From Bradyrhizobium sp. SZCCT0153 (GTDB lineage Bacteria; Pseudomonadota; Alphaproteobacteria; Rhizobiales; Xanthobacteraceae): a DNA stretch of 64,000 bases. The stretch is from contig NZ_JAFCKS010000005.1 in NCBI RefSeq assembly GCF_018129995.1, positions 124,001 to 188,000 of the forward strand, read 5' to 3'. The notes under the pieces are model-generated. The model did no database searches. It saw only the letters and a list, made by a program, of their open reading frames with translations, and was not told where the DNA came from. The position numbers and the translations under genes were made by a program. Below are positions 45,471 to 54,088 of the stretch, in pieces; position 1 is the first letter of the stretch; each line of letters opens with the position of its first letter.

Positions 45471-46874
45471 TCAGTTCACACGGGCCGGCTCGGCGATTGC
45501 GGCGCGCAAGGAGGCCGCAAACGTGTCGAGCAGCTTGGGATCGCTGATATAGAGCTCGCCCGGATAAGACCGGCGCCAGGCCGACTCGAAATAGGGCGCG
45601 CCCCTGGCCGGATCGAAAGGTCCGGCGCGCAAGGCCTCGCGCAGCCGCGCCGGCACGTCGGCCAAACGGTCGACCGCATAGACCAGCGGGCAGGAGCGGT
45701 AAAACGCATCGCCCATCACCACGACCGGCTTGCCGAGCAGCAGCGCTTCAGCACCCGACTTGCTGTTGACGGAGATGACGGCGTCGGCGCGGCTGAGTAC
45801 GGTGTAATTGTTGGTCTGCGGCGGCAGCAGCACGAAATTATCGAACCGGCGCGCGAGCTCGAACAGGCGCGAGGCCGCGATCGCGCCGATCTGGGCGGGA
45901 TGTTCCTTGACCACCAGCACATGCGAATCCGGGATCGTGCGCAGCAGGAAGTCGACGGTCGCGACCTGGTCGAGATAGTCCGGCGAGCGCAGCGTCAGCG
46001 CCATGTCGGCCGGAACGTGGAAGGGATAGTAGACGAAGGGCGTTTCGGAGAGCGGACGATAGAGCTTGCGCAGCCGGCTCGCGTTGAGTGCCATCGCGGC
46101 GTGCACCTGGGCATGGCGCAGATTGTGTCCGAACTCCTGGTGCTTGCCGAGCGCAAACTGATCCCAGAGTTTTTCTGCGAGACGGTGAGCGTTGCGCACG
46201 TTCACGACCTTCTTGAAGGCCGCCGAATAATGATGCTGGTCCTTCCTGGGAATGACGATCGCACGCTGCGTCAGCGTGTCGTCCAGATAGGCGCGCACCT
46301 CGGGCGACACTGCGTCCGCCGGCGCCGGCATCACGTCGGGCGCCGCGAGGCTGTCGGGCGTAAAGTACATCCGGCCGCGAAAAAACGACGGCTCGATGAA
46401 CCAGTTGCGGATGCCTCGGCGCCTGGCGGCGTAGAAGCTCGCGATGACGGACAAAAAGCCGCCGAGCTCCTGCACCAGCTCGGCAGGCCGCTGCTGCGCG
46501 TCCAGCCGGTCGAGCAGCCCCTCCATGGCGTTCGCATAGATCATGAAGCGCCGGCGCAGCGCGGCCGTATCCCTGATGCCGAACGTGAAACGCTCGTGGC
46601 TGAACAGGAAATTGGTCCCGTCGAGCCCGTAGGCGGCGACGCGCGCGTCGAACGCCTTGCGGTCGTCCGGGGCAGGGCCGGTCTTGAGGCCCTCGCGGTA
46701 CATGTTCGTGACCGGCACGCCTTCGGCAGCCGACATCTCGGCGCTGCGATCGTCGAAGGCGAGGAGCTCGACGTCATGGCCTGCCGCGCGCAAGCGCTGT
46801 GCGACCGGAATCCAGAACCGGGTCTGGTACTCGGCGAGCGTGGTGATGAGAATGGTCTTTGCAGATGTGGTCAT
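45471..46874 (-). CDS. capsule-biosynthesis-like glycosyltransferase
   Basis: A 467-residue cytosolic protein of GT-B character. The N-terminal half opens with TILITTLAEYQTRFWIPVAQ. The C-terminal half has FVYYPFHVPADMAL, VLVVKEHPAQIG, and NNYTVLSRADAVISVNSKSG, the arrangement of capsule-synthesis (KpsC/KpsS-like) proteins that act on CMP-Kdo. With a CMP-nonulosonate pathway next door, it is a candidate nonulosonate transferase. It starts at ATG 46874, four bases after the previous gene. Confidence 0.72.
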   Translation of the reverse strand: MTTSAKTILITTLAEYQTRFWIPVAQRLRAAGHDVELLAFDDRSAEMSAAEGVPVTNMYREGLKTGPAPDDRKAFDARVAAYGLDGTNFLFSHERFTFGIRDTAALRRRFMIYANAMEGLLDRLDAQQRPAELVQELGGFLSVIASFYAARRRGIRNWFIEPSFFRGRMYFTPDSLAAPDVMPAPADAVSPEVRAYLDDTLTQRAIVIPRKDQHHYSAAFKKVVNVRNAHRLAEKLWDQFALGKHQEFGHNLRHAQVHAAMALNASRLRKLYRPLSETPFVYYPFHVPADMALTLRSPDYLDQVATVDFLLRTIPDSHVLVVKEHPAQIGAIAASRLFELARRFDNFVLLPPQTNNYTVLSRADAVISVNSKSGAEALLLGKPVVVMGDAFYRSCPLVYAVDRLADVPARLREALRAGPFDPARGAPYFESAWRRSYPGELYISDPKLLDTFAASLRAAIAEPARVN

Positions 46875-46878
46875 GGCT

Positions 46879-48267
46879 CTAATGGACCTGTTCGATCGCA
46901 ATGCTCGCGAGCGGCAAGCCCGTCGTCGCGCAATGCGCGCGTCTCGCGGCGAATTGCGACGGGCTGGCGCCATCGTGCGCGGCGATCCGCCCCAGCAGGG
47001 TGTTGACGAAGGCCGGCTCGATCCGCTTGTCGCGCCGGGCTGGATTGAACCGGCTACGCAGCCGCTCGGTGACGGCGGAGCCGAGGGCCGCGCTCGCCGC
47101 GCCCTTGACGACCTGACCGAGGCTCGGCTTGGCGCGCGTGCCCTTCACGGTCGCAAGCAGCGAGACGTAGGGCCGGCGCGAAACGGCTGTGCCGATCAGG
47201 ACATCGGCAACCCGTTCGGCAGCCTGTCCGTCGTTGAGATGGAAGAAAGCCTCGATGTCGGCGGCGTGGACGGCGGCGAAATCGAACGTCCCGGTCTCGC
47301 GCTCGACGTGGTCGATCGCGCCGAGCAATTCGTCGAATGACGTCACTTGCCGGCTCACGCGCGCGGGCAGCGCGGCGTGGCCCGCGGTGGTCGGTGTGTT
47401 CAAATATTCGAGCTGGAGCGGCAGCTTTCCGAGCAGCACCGATTCGACGGCCGTCCCGCAGTTGAGATGAACCACCGCGGCCGCATTGCGGATGCGGTCG
47501 AGCACGCTGCCGGTGCCGTCGATCACGACGTTGGCGTGGCGCGAGAGCGCGTTGCGATAGACGTCCTCGCTCTCGAACGGATGTGGACGGACGAGAATGC
47601 GCCGGTCGGGCCGCGCTGCGGCGAGGCGCTCGATCTCGGCGAGATAGTTCGCAAAGACCTGCTTCAGGTCCGCGATGAAGCGATCGACATAGGTGCCGTC
47701 CCAGCCCGCCCGCACCATCGCCTCGCGCTCGCCGCCCGGCTTGCCGGTGAAGCGCGAATTGACCAGCGGGAAGTTGGCGTTGACGAGCAGATAGCCGCGC
47801 GGTTCGCCGTCGAGCAGTGCGCGCCAGCGAGGGGCTGCGAAATCGAAACGCGGGCACCCGGTGAGGTGGAGCTGCTCCGGCCGCATCGTTCCGGCTGCCA
47901 GGAAGGCATCGTGCAACCGGCTGCCCCAGAAGAAATAGCCCGACAGGATGTCGGCGTAGCCGCTGCCCTTGATGTGCGCGGCCATAGCCGGCGGCGAGTT
48001 GCCGCCCTTCTCGGCGAGCACGCCGCCTTCGGTATCGAGCACGTACAACGCGATGCCGGCCCTGGCAAAGCTGCGCATCAGGTCGAGATTGACGGGACGT
48101 GCGTAGTTGACGACCAGGGCGTCCAGCCCGAGCCGCGGGACATCGACCGCCTGCTCGTACATCGGCACCAGCACGACGGAGACGCCGCGCCGCGCGAGTT
48201 GATAACCGAGCATGACTGCGCCCGGCAGGTCACGCTTGGGGTGATCGACCACCAGGCCTATGCGCAA
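46879..48267 (-). CDS. surface carbohydrate biosynthesis protein, putative glycosyltransferase
   Basis: A 462-residue protein. MRIGLVVDHPKRDLPGAVML resembles the start of 'surface carbohydrate biosynthesis protein' families; the C-terminal half has RRILVRPHPFESEDVYRNAL and AAAVVHLNCGTAVESVLLGK, as in CMP-sugar-using GT-B enzymes. The last 100 residues are basic and unique. It is paired with the protein at 45471 and could be the second transferase for the nonulosonic acid. The activity is inferred, not shown. Confidence 0.7.
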   Translation of the reverse strand: MRIGLVVDHPKRDLPGAVMLGYQLARRGVSVVLVPMYEQAVDVPRLGLDALVVNYARPVNLDLMRSFARAGIALYVLDTEGGVLAEKGGNSPPAMAAHIKGSGYADILSGYFFWGSRLHDAFLAAGTMRPEQLHLTGCPRFDFAAPRWRALLDGEPRGYLLVNANFPLVNSRFTGKPGGEREAMVRAGWDGTYVDRFIADLKQVFANYLAEIERLAAARPDRRILVRPHPFESEDVYRNALSRHANVVIDGTGSVLDRIRNAAAVVHLNCGTAVESVLLGKLPLQLEYLNTPTTAGHAALPARVSRQVTSFDELLGAIDHVERETGTFDFAAVHAADIEAFFHLNDGQAAERVADVLIGTAVSRRPYVSLLATVKGTRAKPSLGQVVKGAASAALGSAVTERLRSRFNPARRDKRIEPAFVNTLLGRIAAHDGASPSQFAARRAHCATTGLPLASIAIEQVH

Positions 48268-48292
48268 CGATTCAGCTCCCGGCTGGTCCGCG

Positions 48293-49225
48293 TCAGAGCC
48301 GCATCACGGTGCGCTCGAGGTCCGTCAGTGCACCCGCCGCGCGGAAACGCGCCGGCGGTTCGGGATAGATGCGCGGCTGCTGGATGTAGGTTGCCGTATA
48401 CAGCAGGCGATTGTGATCGGACTGGATCCGGCTCCCCATGTGCAGGCAGCGCGCGGTATTGACGATGAAGGACGACAGGCGGGGTGCGATCATTTCCTTG
48501 ACCGCGTCGGGACCGGTCTTGGCGAACACCTGCGCGTCGCTCATGTGGCTCTTGAGCGTGTTGCGGAACGGTTTAGACGGGCCGGCCGGAATGAAGGTGA
48601 AAGGACCGTCGGCGGTGTCCTGCACATCGGTCAGGTAGATGAAGAGCTTGCAGACGCGCTTGTCGTCGTGATCGAGATGCCACAACTGCGAGTAGCTCAG
48701 CGCCTGGTTCGGAGTCGGTTGCGACAACGTCAGCAGCACGTCCGACAATTGCGGCAGGTCGTGCATGAAGTCGCCGATGATGCGCAGCGCGGCCGGCTGC
48801 AGGGCGTAGCGCACGAAGGGATGGTCGGTCGCAAAGGCGCCGTTGACGAGATCCTCGTCCAGCAGGCTGACCCAGAAGGATTTGTGCCCTTGCTTCTGCT
48901 GGCCGACGAGTTCGTTGAGGCGGTTCACCTTGCCGTCGGCGAACGAAGCGACGGCTTCCGCCAGGCTGCGATCGACGATCGAGGAGACGTCGACATAACC
49001 CTGCTCGTCGAGCTTGCGGCTCGCCTCGGCCCATTCGGGCTTCGTTGGAAGCTGTTTCAGCAGCGCGGCGCGCTTGGCGCGGGCCGGCAATTGCAGGCTG
49101 GTCAGGGCGGCCTTGAGCACCCATCCGAGATCGGTGCGGTTGACGTGCCACAGCAGGCGGCGGAACTGGCTGATCTTCTGCTTTTTCGGGGCCGGCCGAT
49201 CAGCGGTCGTGTCGATGGTTGTCAT
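48293..49225 (-). CDS. PhyH-type Fe(II)/2-oxoglutarate dioxygenase
   Basis: A 310-residue protein with the double-stranded beta-helix iron site: H183 and D185 in LWHLDHDD and H262 in CLHMGSR, with R273 likely to bind 2-oxoglutarate. Phytanoyl-CoA dioxygenase-family enzymes hydroxylate or oxidise small substrates. GGGAG precedes ATG 49225, which overlaps the stop of the upstream methyltransferase. In this context it may hydroxylate a sugar or its acyl group. The target is not known. Confidence 0.78.
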   Translation of the reverse strand: MTTIDTTADRPAPKKQKISQFRRLLWHVNRTDLGWVLKAALTSLQLPARAKRAALLKQLPTKPEWAEASRKLDEQGYVDVSSIVDRSLAEAVASFADGKVNRLNELVGQQKQGHKSFWVSLLDEDLVNGAFATDHPFVRYALQPAALRIIGDFMHDLPQLSDVLLTLSQPTPNQALSYSQLWHLDHDDKRVCKLFIYLTDVQDTADGPFTFIPAGPSKPFRNTLKSHMSDAQVFAKTGPDAVKEMIAPRLSSFIVNTARCLHMGSRIQSDHNRLLYTATYIQQPRIYPEPPARFRAAGALTDLERTVMRL

Positions 49226-50112
49226 GTGGGCTCCCAGCAATACAAAAAACCATCATTGTGGATCGTCGGCGCGAAGGGCATCCGCTCGCGTGCCAAGATG
49301 CGGACGCGGCCCTGTCGCTCGTAGTCGTCGAGTGTCGAGAACAGCTGCGTCTGGTAGTCAACCGAACGGATGTAAAGGAAGCTCACGATGTCGCGCGGGC
49401 TCGATAAATTCAGCAGCTCCGTCGTTGGCTCGATGTTGATGACGCGCTTCGGCCTTGCCGCGATGATGTTGTCCACCACCTTGCGTACGTCGTAGGGAAT
49501 CTGCTCGATGCAGAAGTAAGTGAAGGCGACCTGGTCCCGGATCGCGGCGTAGCTCGGGTCAGCACCGTCGGTCAGATCGATCCCGTCGAGCGAAATCCGG
49601 TCGGACAGGCCGAAATGTGCGGCGATCTCGCGGCCCGCGGCGATGCCGTTCGGCGCGATGTCGAAACCGCGCAGCTTCCAGTCGGGATGATTGAGGTGAA
49701 GCGACAGCAGATTGATGCCGCAACCCGCGCCGAGCTCGACGATCTCCGTGGCGCTGCCGGCGTGCCGTGCGAGCAGTTCGCCGAGGGCTCCGATCCGGTA
49801 GCGGTAATAGTCGTCGGCCGCGACCCTGCAGATATGATTGTCGACCTTGCGAAGATCCCGCGCGCGATTCTTCGGGATCAGGAATTCGTCGATGCTGGCG
49901 GCCGTCTTCCAGCTCTTTTGCGACAGCATTCGCTGCCAATGCGATAGATTGTATTCGGAATCAACGACGTCGGCAGTACGCTTGACACGGCGCATCGCGA
50001 GGCGGCCGATGCTCTTGGCCCCATCGAGCGCATACGTCGCCGCCTTGTCCGACAACGACGCCGGAGCGAAACCTGTGATGACGGCTTTCGTGTCTGTCGC
50101 GTGGATGTTCAT
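49222..50112 (-). CDS. SAM-dependent methyltransferase of the glycan locus
   Basis: A 296-residue protein. SAM motif I is IVELGAGCGINLLSL, followed by LRGFDIAPNGIAAGREIA. Residues 1-90 form an additional N-terminal region. Its stop overlaps the start of the PhyH gene as ATGA, and it begins directly after the flippase stop. The pair is likely to act on one substrate. Substrate unknown. Confidence 0.8.
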   Translation of the reverse strand: MNIHATDTKAVITGFAPASLSDKAATYALDGAKSIGRLAMRRVKRTADVVDSEYNLSHWQRMLSQKSWKTAASIDEFLIPKNRARDLRKVDNHICRVAADDYYRYRIGALGELLARHAGSATEIVELGAGCGINLLSLHLNHPDWKLRGFDIAPNGIAAGREIAAHFGLSDRISLDGIDLTDGADPSYAAIRDQVAFTYFCIEQIPYDVRKVVDNIIAARPKRVINIEPTTELLNLSSPRDIVSFLYIRSVDYQTQLFSTLDDYERQGRVRILARERMPFAPTIHNDGFLYCWEPT

Positions 50113-51636
50113 TCAACTGCTTTTGGATGTCAGTCCCATCAGTTGTCCGACTGCGGGAAATACAGTCCGATGCCGCTTCTCGAGCACCAGAAAGTATTGA
50201 AGCGCCCAGGTAATCAGGCAGAAAACCATGGAACCCAGCGCGAGCTTTAGCACGCTGTCGAACTGAATGTAACCTGCAATTATTGCTAGAGAAATGCTTG
50301 CCAGGACAAGGATTGCGCACTGGGTTCCGATAGCCTTCGCGAAACGATTCCGGTCAATGTCGAGTGCACTGCGCAACTCCCCAATCTGCCAGGGCAGGAC
50401 GACGATACAGCCGACGACCTGCCCGAGGATCAGGGCGCGTTCCGCGAACAGATGCAATGATGCGACCGAGACGGCAGCCCAGATCAGAAGCTGGACCGCC
50501 ATCAGCCGATTGAGCCGGGCCTGCACCTCGGGCCGCGTCAGGAAGATCAGGCTGCCGATCGCCACGTATTGGGCGCAGATCGGAACGAGGAAGCTCAGAC
50601 CCATCCAGAACGCATAGGGAGCAAGAAGAGGACCGATCCAGATGTTCATGATCTCGGGCGAGAGGATCGCGGTCGCGGCAAGCGGCGGCACCACAAACAT
50701 CGGCATCATGACGAGGCCGAGGTCGCCGAGGCGCTGGAACGAAGTCGCGCTGCCGCGCTCATCGAGACGGCTGGCAACGGGAAGCAAGGCAGATGTCAGA
50801 AGGCTGACAACGATTTTGGAGACCCGCGACAATCGCACCAGTGCATCGTAGGTGCCGACGGCCTTGGGGCCGAACAGCAACCCGATCAGGAACGGCTGGA
50901 ACGGCCCGGAAATACCGCCCATCAGTTTGCCCTGCAGGAGCAGCAGGCAACGATGCAGAATATCCTGCCGGATGTCCGGGGTCCACGGCAGCAGTCGCAC
51001 ATGCTTGTGCCGCAGGGCGACGAACGCGGCAATCCCGATGACGACGGCGCGTGCCACCAGCGTTGCGAGATAGATGTAAGCGACCACTTCAAAGCCTGCC
51101 GCCGCCCAGGAGGCGGCGAATGTCAGGCCGACATAGGCGGCCGTTGACGTGACCTCCGCGAAGCGAAGCAAATTATAGCGCTCGAAGCCCTTGACGATAC
51201 CTTCCCAAACCAGCGCCGGAACGAAGATCAGGTTCGCGAATGCCGTGTAGTGCATGATCCGGGTGAACGTCTCCAGATGCGCGGCGTCAATCTTCATCAC
51301 GATGACGAGCAGCGGCGTCGCAAGCCAGATGGCGGCGCTCAGGATCAAGGTGAGCGCGATGGAGACGACTCCCAAAAAAGAGATCTGGCGGCTCGCCTGC
51401 GTCCAATTGCGGTGCTCGCGCGCGCGCGCGACGATCTGGGTGGCGACCTCGGACAGACCGAGATCCAGCACCGCCATCATGCCGCTCGGCAACAGCAGTC
51501 GCGAGATCACGATGAGGCCGAACTCGGTCACCCCCCAGGTTCGGATGATCAGTGGAATGACCGCCAGGCCCAGCAAAGCGGCCACGCCAAAGGCGATCGC
51601 CGAAATCACCGTGTTCTGGACCAGGCGCTTGATCAT
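50113..51636 (-). CDS. Wzx-type polysaccharide flippase
   Basis: A 507-residue membrane protein with about 12-14 hydrophobic segments. The N terminus MIKRLVQNTVISAIAFGVAA and the following RTWGVTEFGLIVISRLLLPS are typical of MOP-family flippases. It directly follows the nonulosonate genes and so probably exports the nonulosonate-containing unit. Confidence 0.85.
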   Translation of the reverse strand: MIKRLVQNTVISAIAFGVAALLGLAVIPLIIRTWGVTEFGLIVISRLLLPSGMMAVLDLGLSEVATQIVARAREHRNWTQASRQISFLGVVSIALTLILSAAIWLATPLLVIVMKIDAAHLETFTRIMHYTAFANLIFVPALVWEGIVKGFERYNLLRFAEVTSTAAYVGLTFAASWAAAGFEVVAYIYLATLVARAVVIGIAAFVALRHKHVRLLPWTPDIRQDILHRCLLLLQGKLMGGISGPFQPFLIGLLFGPKAVGTYDALVRLSRVSKIVVSLLTSALLPVASRLDERGSATSFQRLGDLGLVMMPMFVVPPLAATAILSPEIMNIWIGPLLAPYAFWMGLSFLVPICAQYVAIGSLIFLTRPEVQARLNRLMAVQLLIWAAVSVASLHLFAERALILGQVVGCIVVLPWQIGELRSALDIDRNRFAKAIGTQCAILVLASISLAIIAGYIQFDSVLKLALGSMVFCLITWALQYFLVLEKRHRTVFPAVGQLMGLTSKSS

Positions 51637-51646
51637 TGGTGTTTTG

Positions 51647-52468
51647 CTACCACGCGCTCAGTCCGCCATCGACGGCGATGTTCTGGCCGGTCACGTAGGA
51701 TGCTGCATCCGATACCAGGAACAGCATCGTCCCCACCATCTCGTCGGCACGGGCCATCCGGCCGAGCGGAATGCGAGCGCCGTAGCGCGCCTTGAAGGTT
51801 TCGTTCTGTCCGCTCTCTACGCCGCCCGGAGTAAGCGTGTTGACGCGAACGCCCTTCGCCGCCCAGTAGGTCGCAAGGTGCTTGGTCAGACCGATGACAC
51901 CGGCCTTGGACGCCGTGTAGACCGCGGGCGTGTTGATGGCGCGTCCGAGATATTCGGAGCCCTCGTAGATGCGCTGGTCGGGTGCCATCAGGCCGTAGAT
52001 CGATGCGGTCTGCACGATGGCGCCGTAGCCGCGCTCGGCCATTCGGCCGCCGAACACCTGCGCGATGTTGAACATGCCGTCGAGATTGACCGCCATGATC
52101 TCCCGCCAGGTATCCAGCGAGAATTTCTCGACGGGCGCAAAGAAGGCGTCGACATCGCGGGTCTTGCTCGCGGCGTTGTTGAGCAGGATCGAGACCGGTC
52201 CGAGCTCCGCTTCGATCGCATCGGCCGTATTGCGGACGGAATCGGGCTGGGTGATGTCGCAGCCATAACCCCTGGCGCGGGCGGCATGGCGCGACGTCAG
52301 GTCGGCTGCCGCAGCATCGGCCGCGGCCTGGTCGAGATCGACAATCGCGACATTGGCGCCGAACTCGGCGAGGCCCTCTGCGAAGCGGCGTCCGAGGATG
52401 CCGCACCCGCCGGTGACAACGGCCGTGCGGCCGGTGAGATCGAACAGGGCCTTGAAGCTCGTGGTCAT
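51647..52468 (-). CDS. ptmA: SDR oxidoreductase, PtmA-like
   Basis: A 273-residue classical SDR. The cofactor site is VVTGGCGILGRRFAEGLAE; the active site has Ser in QTASIYG and the Tyr/Lys pair in YTASKAGVIGLTK. The 20-residue insert after the Ser (DQRIYEGSEYLGRAINTPAV) resembles PtmA-type enzymes of nonulosonate loci. The exact step is not settled. GAGGAG precedes ATG 52468. Confidence 0.75.
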   Translation of the reverse strand: MTTSFKALFDLTGRTAVVTGGCGILGRRFAEGLAEFGANVAIVDLDQAAADAAAADLTSRHAARARGYGCDITQPDSVRNTADAIEAELGPVSILLNNAASKTRDVDAFFAPVEKFSLDTWREIMAVNLDGMFNIAQVFGGRMAERGYGAIVQTASIYGLMAPDQRIYEGSEYLGRAINTPAVYTASKAGVIGLTKHLATYWAAKGVRVNTLTPGGVESGQNETFKARYGARIPLGRMARADEMVGTMLFLVSDAASYVTGQNIAVDGGLSAW

Positions 52469-52481
52469 CGCTTCAATCTCC

Positions 52482-53183
52482 TCAGGCCGCTTGTCGCTGG
52501 CGAAGCAGAAGTTCCACCAGCGTAAAATCGAGATCGGAATCAATGTCGATCGAGCGCTCTTCCGGCATCTCGAACAGACGCGTATCCGGATAGAACACCG
52601 CGGGCTGCTCCAGAAATGGCGCGACGCGCCAGACATAGATCGACGCGTTCATGTCGAAGCAGCGCGGCGCATCCTGCCTGCGGGTGATCGGAGGGTTGGC
52701 GGATTTCGAAAGGCCGACGCTGCCGTCGGTGCGCTGCTCGATCAGGTTGAAATAGGGCGAGCGGCGTGCCGGCGCGCCGGTGATGACGTTGCGCGCGCCG
52801 CTCTCGCGCAGCATTGCCACCGCGCCGGTGATGTCGGAGGCAAGCCTGAGCGGCGAGGTGACGTCGAGATCGACGAAGATCTCGGGCGTCTTGCCCGTTT
52901 GCGCCATGGTTCGCTCGAGACAATGGCGGATCGCCGGCAGCTTCGGCGCGGTGTCGGTCGCCATCTCGTCCGGACGCTTCACCGCGATGTCGGCGCCAGC
53001 CTTCAGCGCCGCGTCGAGCAGGGCGTCAGAATCGCTGCTGAAGGCGATCGCGTCGAACAGGCCGGTCTCGCGCGCCTGCTCGATGCTCCACGCGAGCACC
53101 GGCTTGCCGAGGAGATCGCGCGCATTTTTGCCCACGACCCCCTTCGAGCCGCCCCGCGCGCAGATCGTGCAGACCAGACTCAT
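52482..53183 (-). CDS. legF: CMP-nonulosonic (legionaminic) acid synthetase
   Basis: A 233-residue cytidylyltransferase of the NeuA family. The CTP-binding N terminus is CTICARGGSKGVVGKNARDL, with FSSDSDALLDAALKAGADI and LDVTSPLRL. The C-terminal FDMNASIYVW and SIDIDSDLDF blocks carry the metal-binding Asp residues. It would activate the nonulosonic acid with CTP. The start overlaps the oxidoreductase stop as ATGA. Assigned to legionaminic acid by context, not by its own sequence. Confidence 0.87.
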   Translation of the reverse strand: MSLVCTICARGGSKGVVGKNARDLLGKPVLAWSIEQARETGLFDAIAFSSDSDALLDAALKAGADIAVKRPDEMATDTAPKLPAIRHCLERTMAQTGKTPEIFVDLDVTSPLRLASDITGAVAMLRESGARNVITGAPARRSPYFNLIEQRTDGSVGLSKSANPPITRRQDAPRCFDMNASIYVWRVAPFLEQPAVFYPDTRLFEMPEERSIDIDSDLDFTLVELLLRQRQAA

Positions 53184-54088
53184 GGCGATATCCAGGTCTT
53201 GGTGCGCAGAGCGCGCTCGCTGGCGTCGATCAGGTGAACGACGCCGAGCGCCTCGGGCAGCGAGCAGACCTGGCTTGCGCCTCGCATCGCCGCGACATGC
53301 ATGTCGCGGTAGGTCTGGTCGCGCTCGCTGGGGATTTCGGTCGCCTTGCCGTTGACGGCAAGACGGCTGCCGACGAGATCCGCCTCGATGGTGTCGTCCT
53401 CGACGTTGACACGAATGCGACGGATGCCCTGGCGGTCGAGATAGTCCATGTGGACGTGAACCGATGGTGCGCGCTGCATGTCGAGCAGCAGATCGAGATG
53501 GTCGTCGACGTCGATATCGCGCGCGCCGGACGCGCCGCCGAGCGCTGCTACGCGATACCACGGCCCGAACAGCCACAACAGATAGTCCAGTTCGTGGCTG
53601 AGATCCCGCAACACGCCGCCCCCGGCGTCAGCGGTGGCGGATGCGGTGGCACGATGATCGCGGCCGGGCCGCCAGTCCCTGATGTCCTGGCCGACATAGG
53701 CGGCGACCGTGATCACGTCGCGTCCGCGCAGCCTTTCGGCGAGCGCCGTCATCACGGGGTGAAAGCGCAGATTGTATCCGACGCTGACGTGGGCAAACGG
53801 ATATTTCGGTGGCGGTGCCGGTGTTGCGAATAGCGGTTTTTCGACGAGGACCTTGCCCTGGAAACCGGCCTGCGCGAGCTCCTGCAGATTGTCCGCGTGG
53901 CGCGCAGTCTCGGTGGCGATCACCACATAGTCCGGATGCGCGCCCGCCACGGCCTGCGTGATCGACCCATAGTCGCCGCCTTCGCGGCGGCTGACGGTTG
54001 CGACTCGAAGGCCGAGTTCGCGCAGGACGCGCACATGTCTTGTGCCGATCGAGCCGAGGCCAACCACGACCGCGCTTGTCGATGTCAC
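53180..54088 (-). CDS. Gfo/Idh/MocA-family oxidoreductase
   Basis: A 302-residue NAD(P)-dependent oxidoreductase. The Rossmann motif is VVVGLGSIGTRHVRVL; the catalytic-region EKP motif is in VLVEKPLF, and DLSHELDYLLWLFG follows. It sits between the PtmE-like and CMP-synthetase genes with 4-base overlaps on both sides, so it is an integral part of the pathway. Its step, perhaps C-keto reduction or supply of an amino-sugar precursor, is unknown. GTG start. Confidence 0.82.
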   Translation of the reverse strand: MTSTSAVVVGLGSIGTRHVRVLRELGLRVATVSRREGGDYGSITQAVAGAHPDYVVIATETARHADNLQELAQAGFQGKVLVEKPLFATPAPPPKYPFAHVSVGYNLRFHPVMTALAERLRGRDVITVAAYVGQDIRDWRPGRDHRATASATADAGGGVLRDLSHELDYLLWLFGPWYRVAALGGASGARDIDVDDHLDLLLDMQRAPSVHVHMDYLDRQGIRRIRVNVEDDTIEADLVGSRLAVNGKATEIPSERDQTYRDMHVAAMRGASQVCSLPEALGVVHLIDASERALRTKTWISP

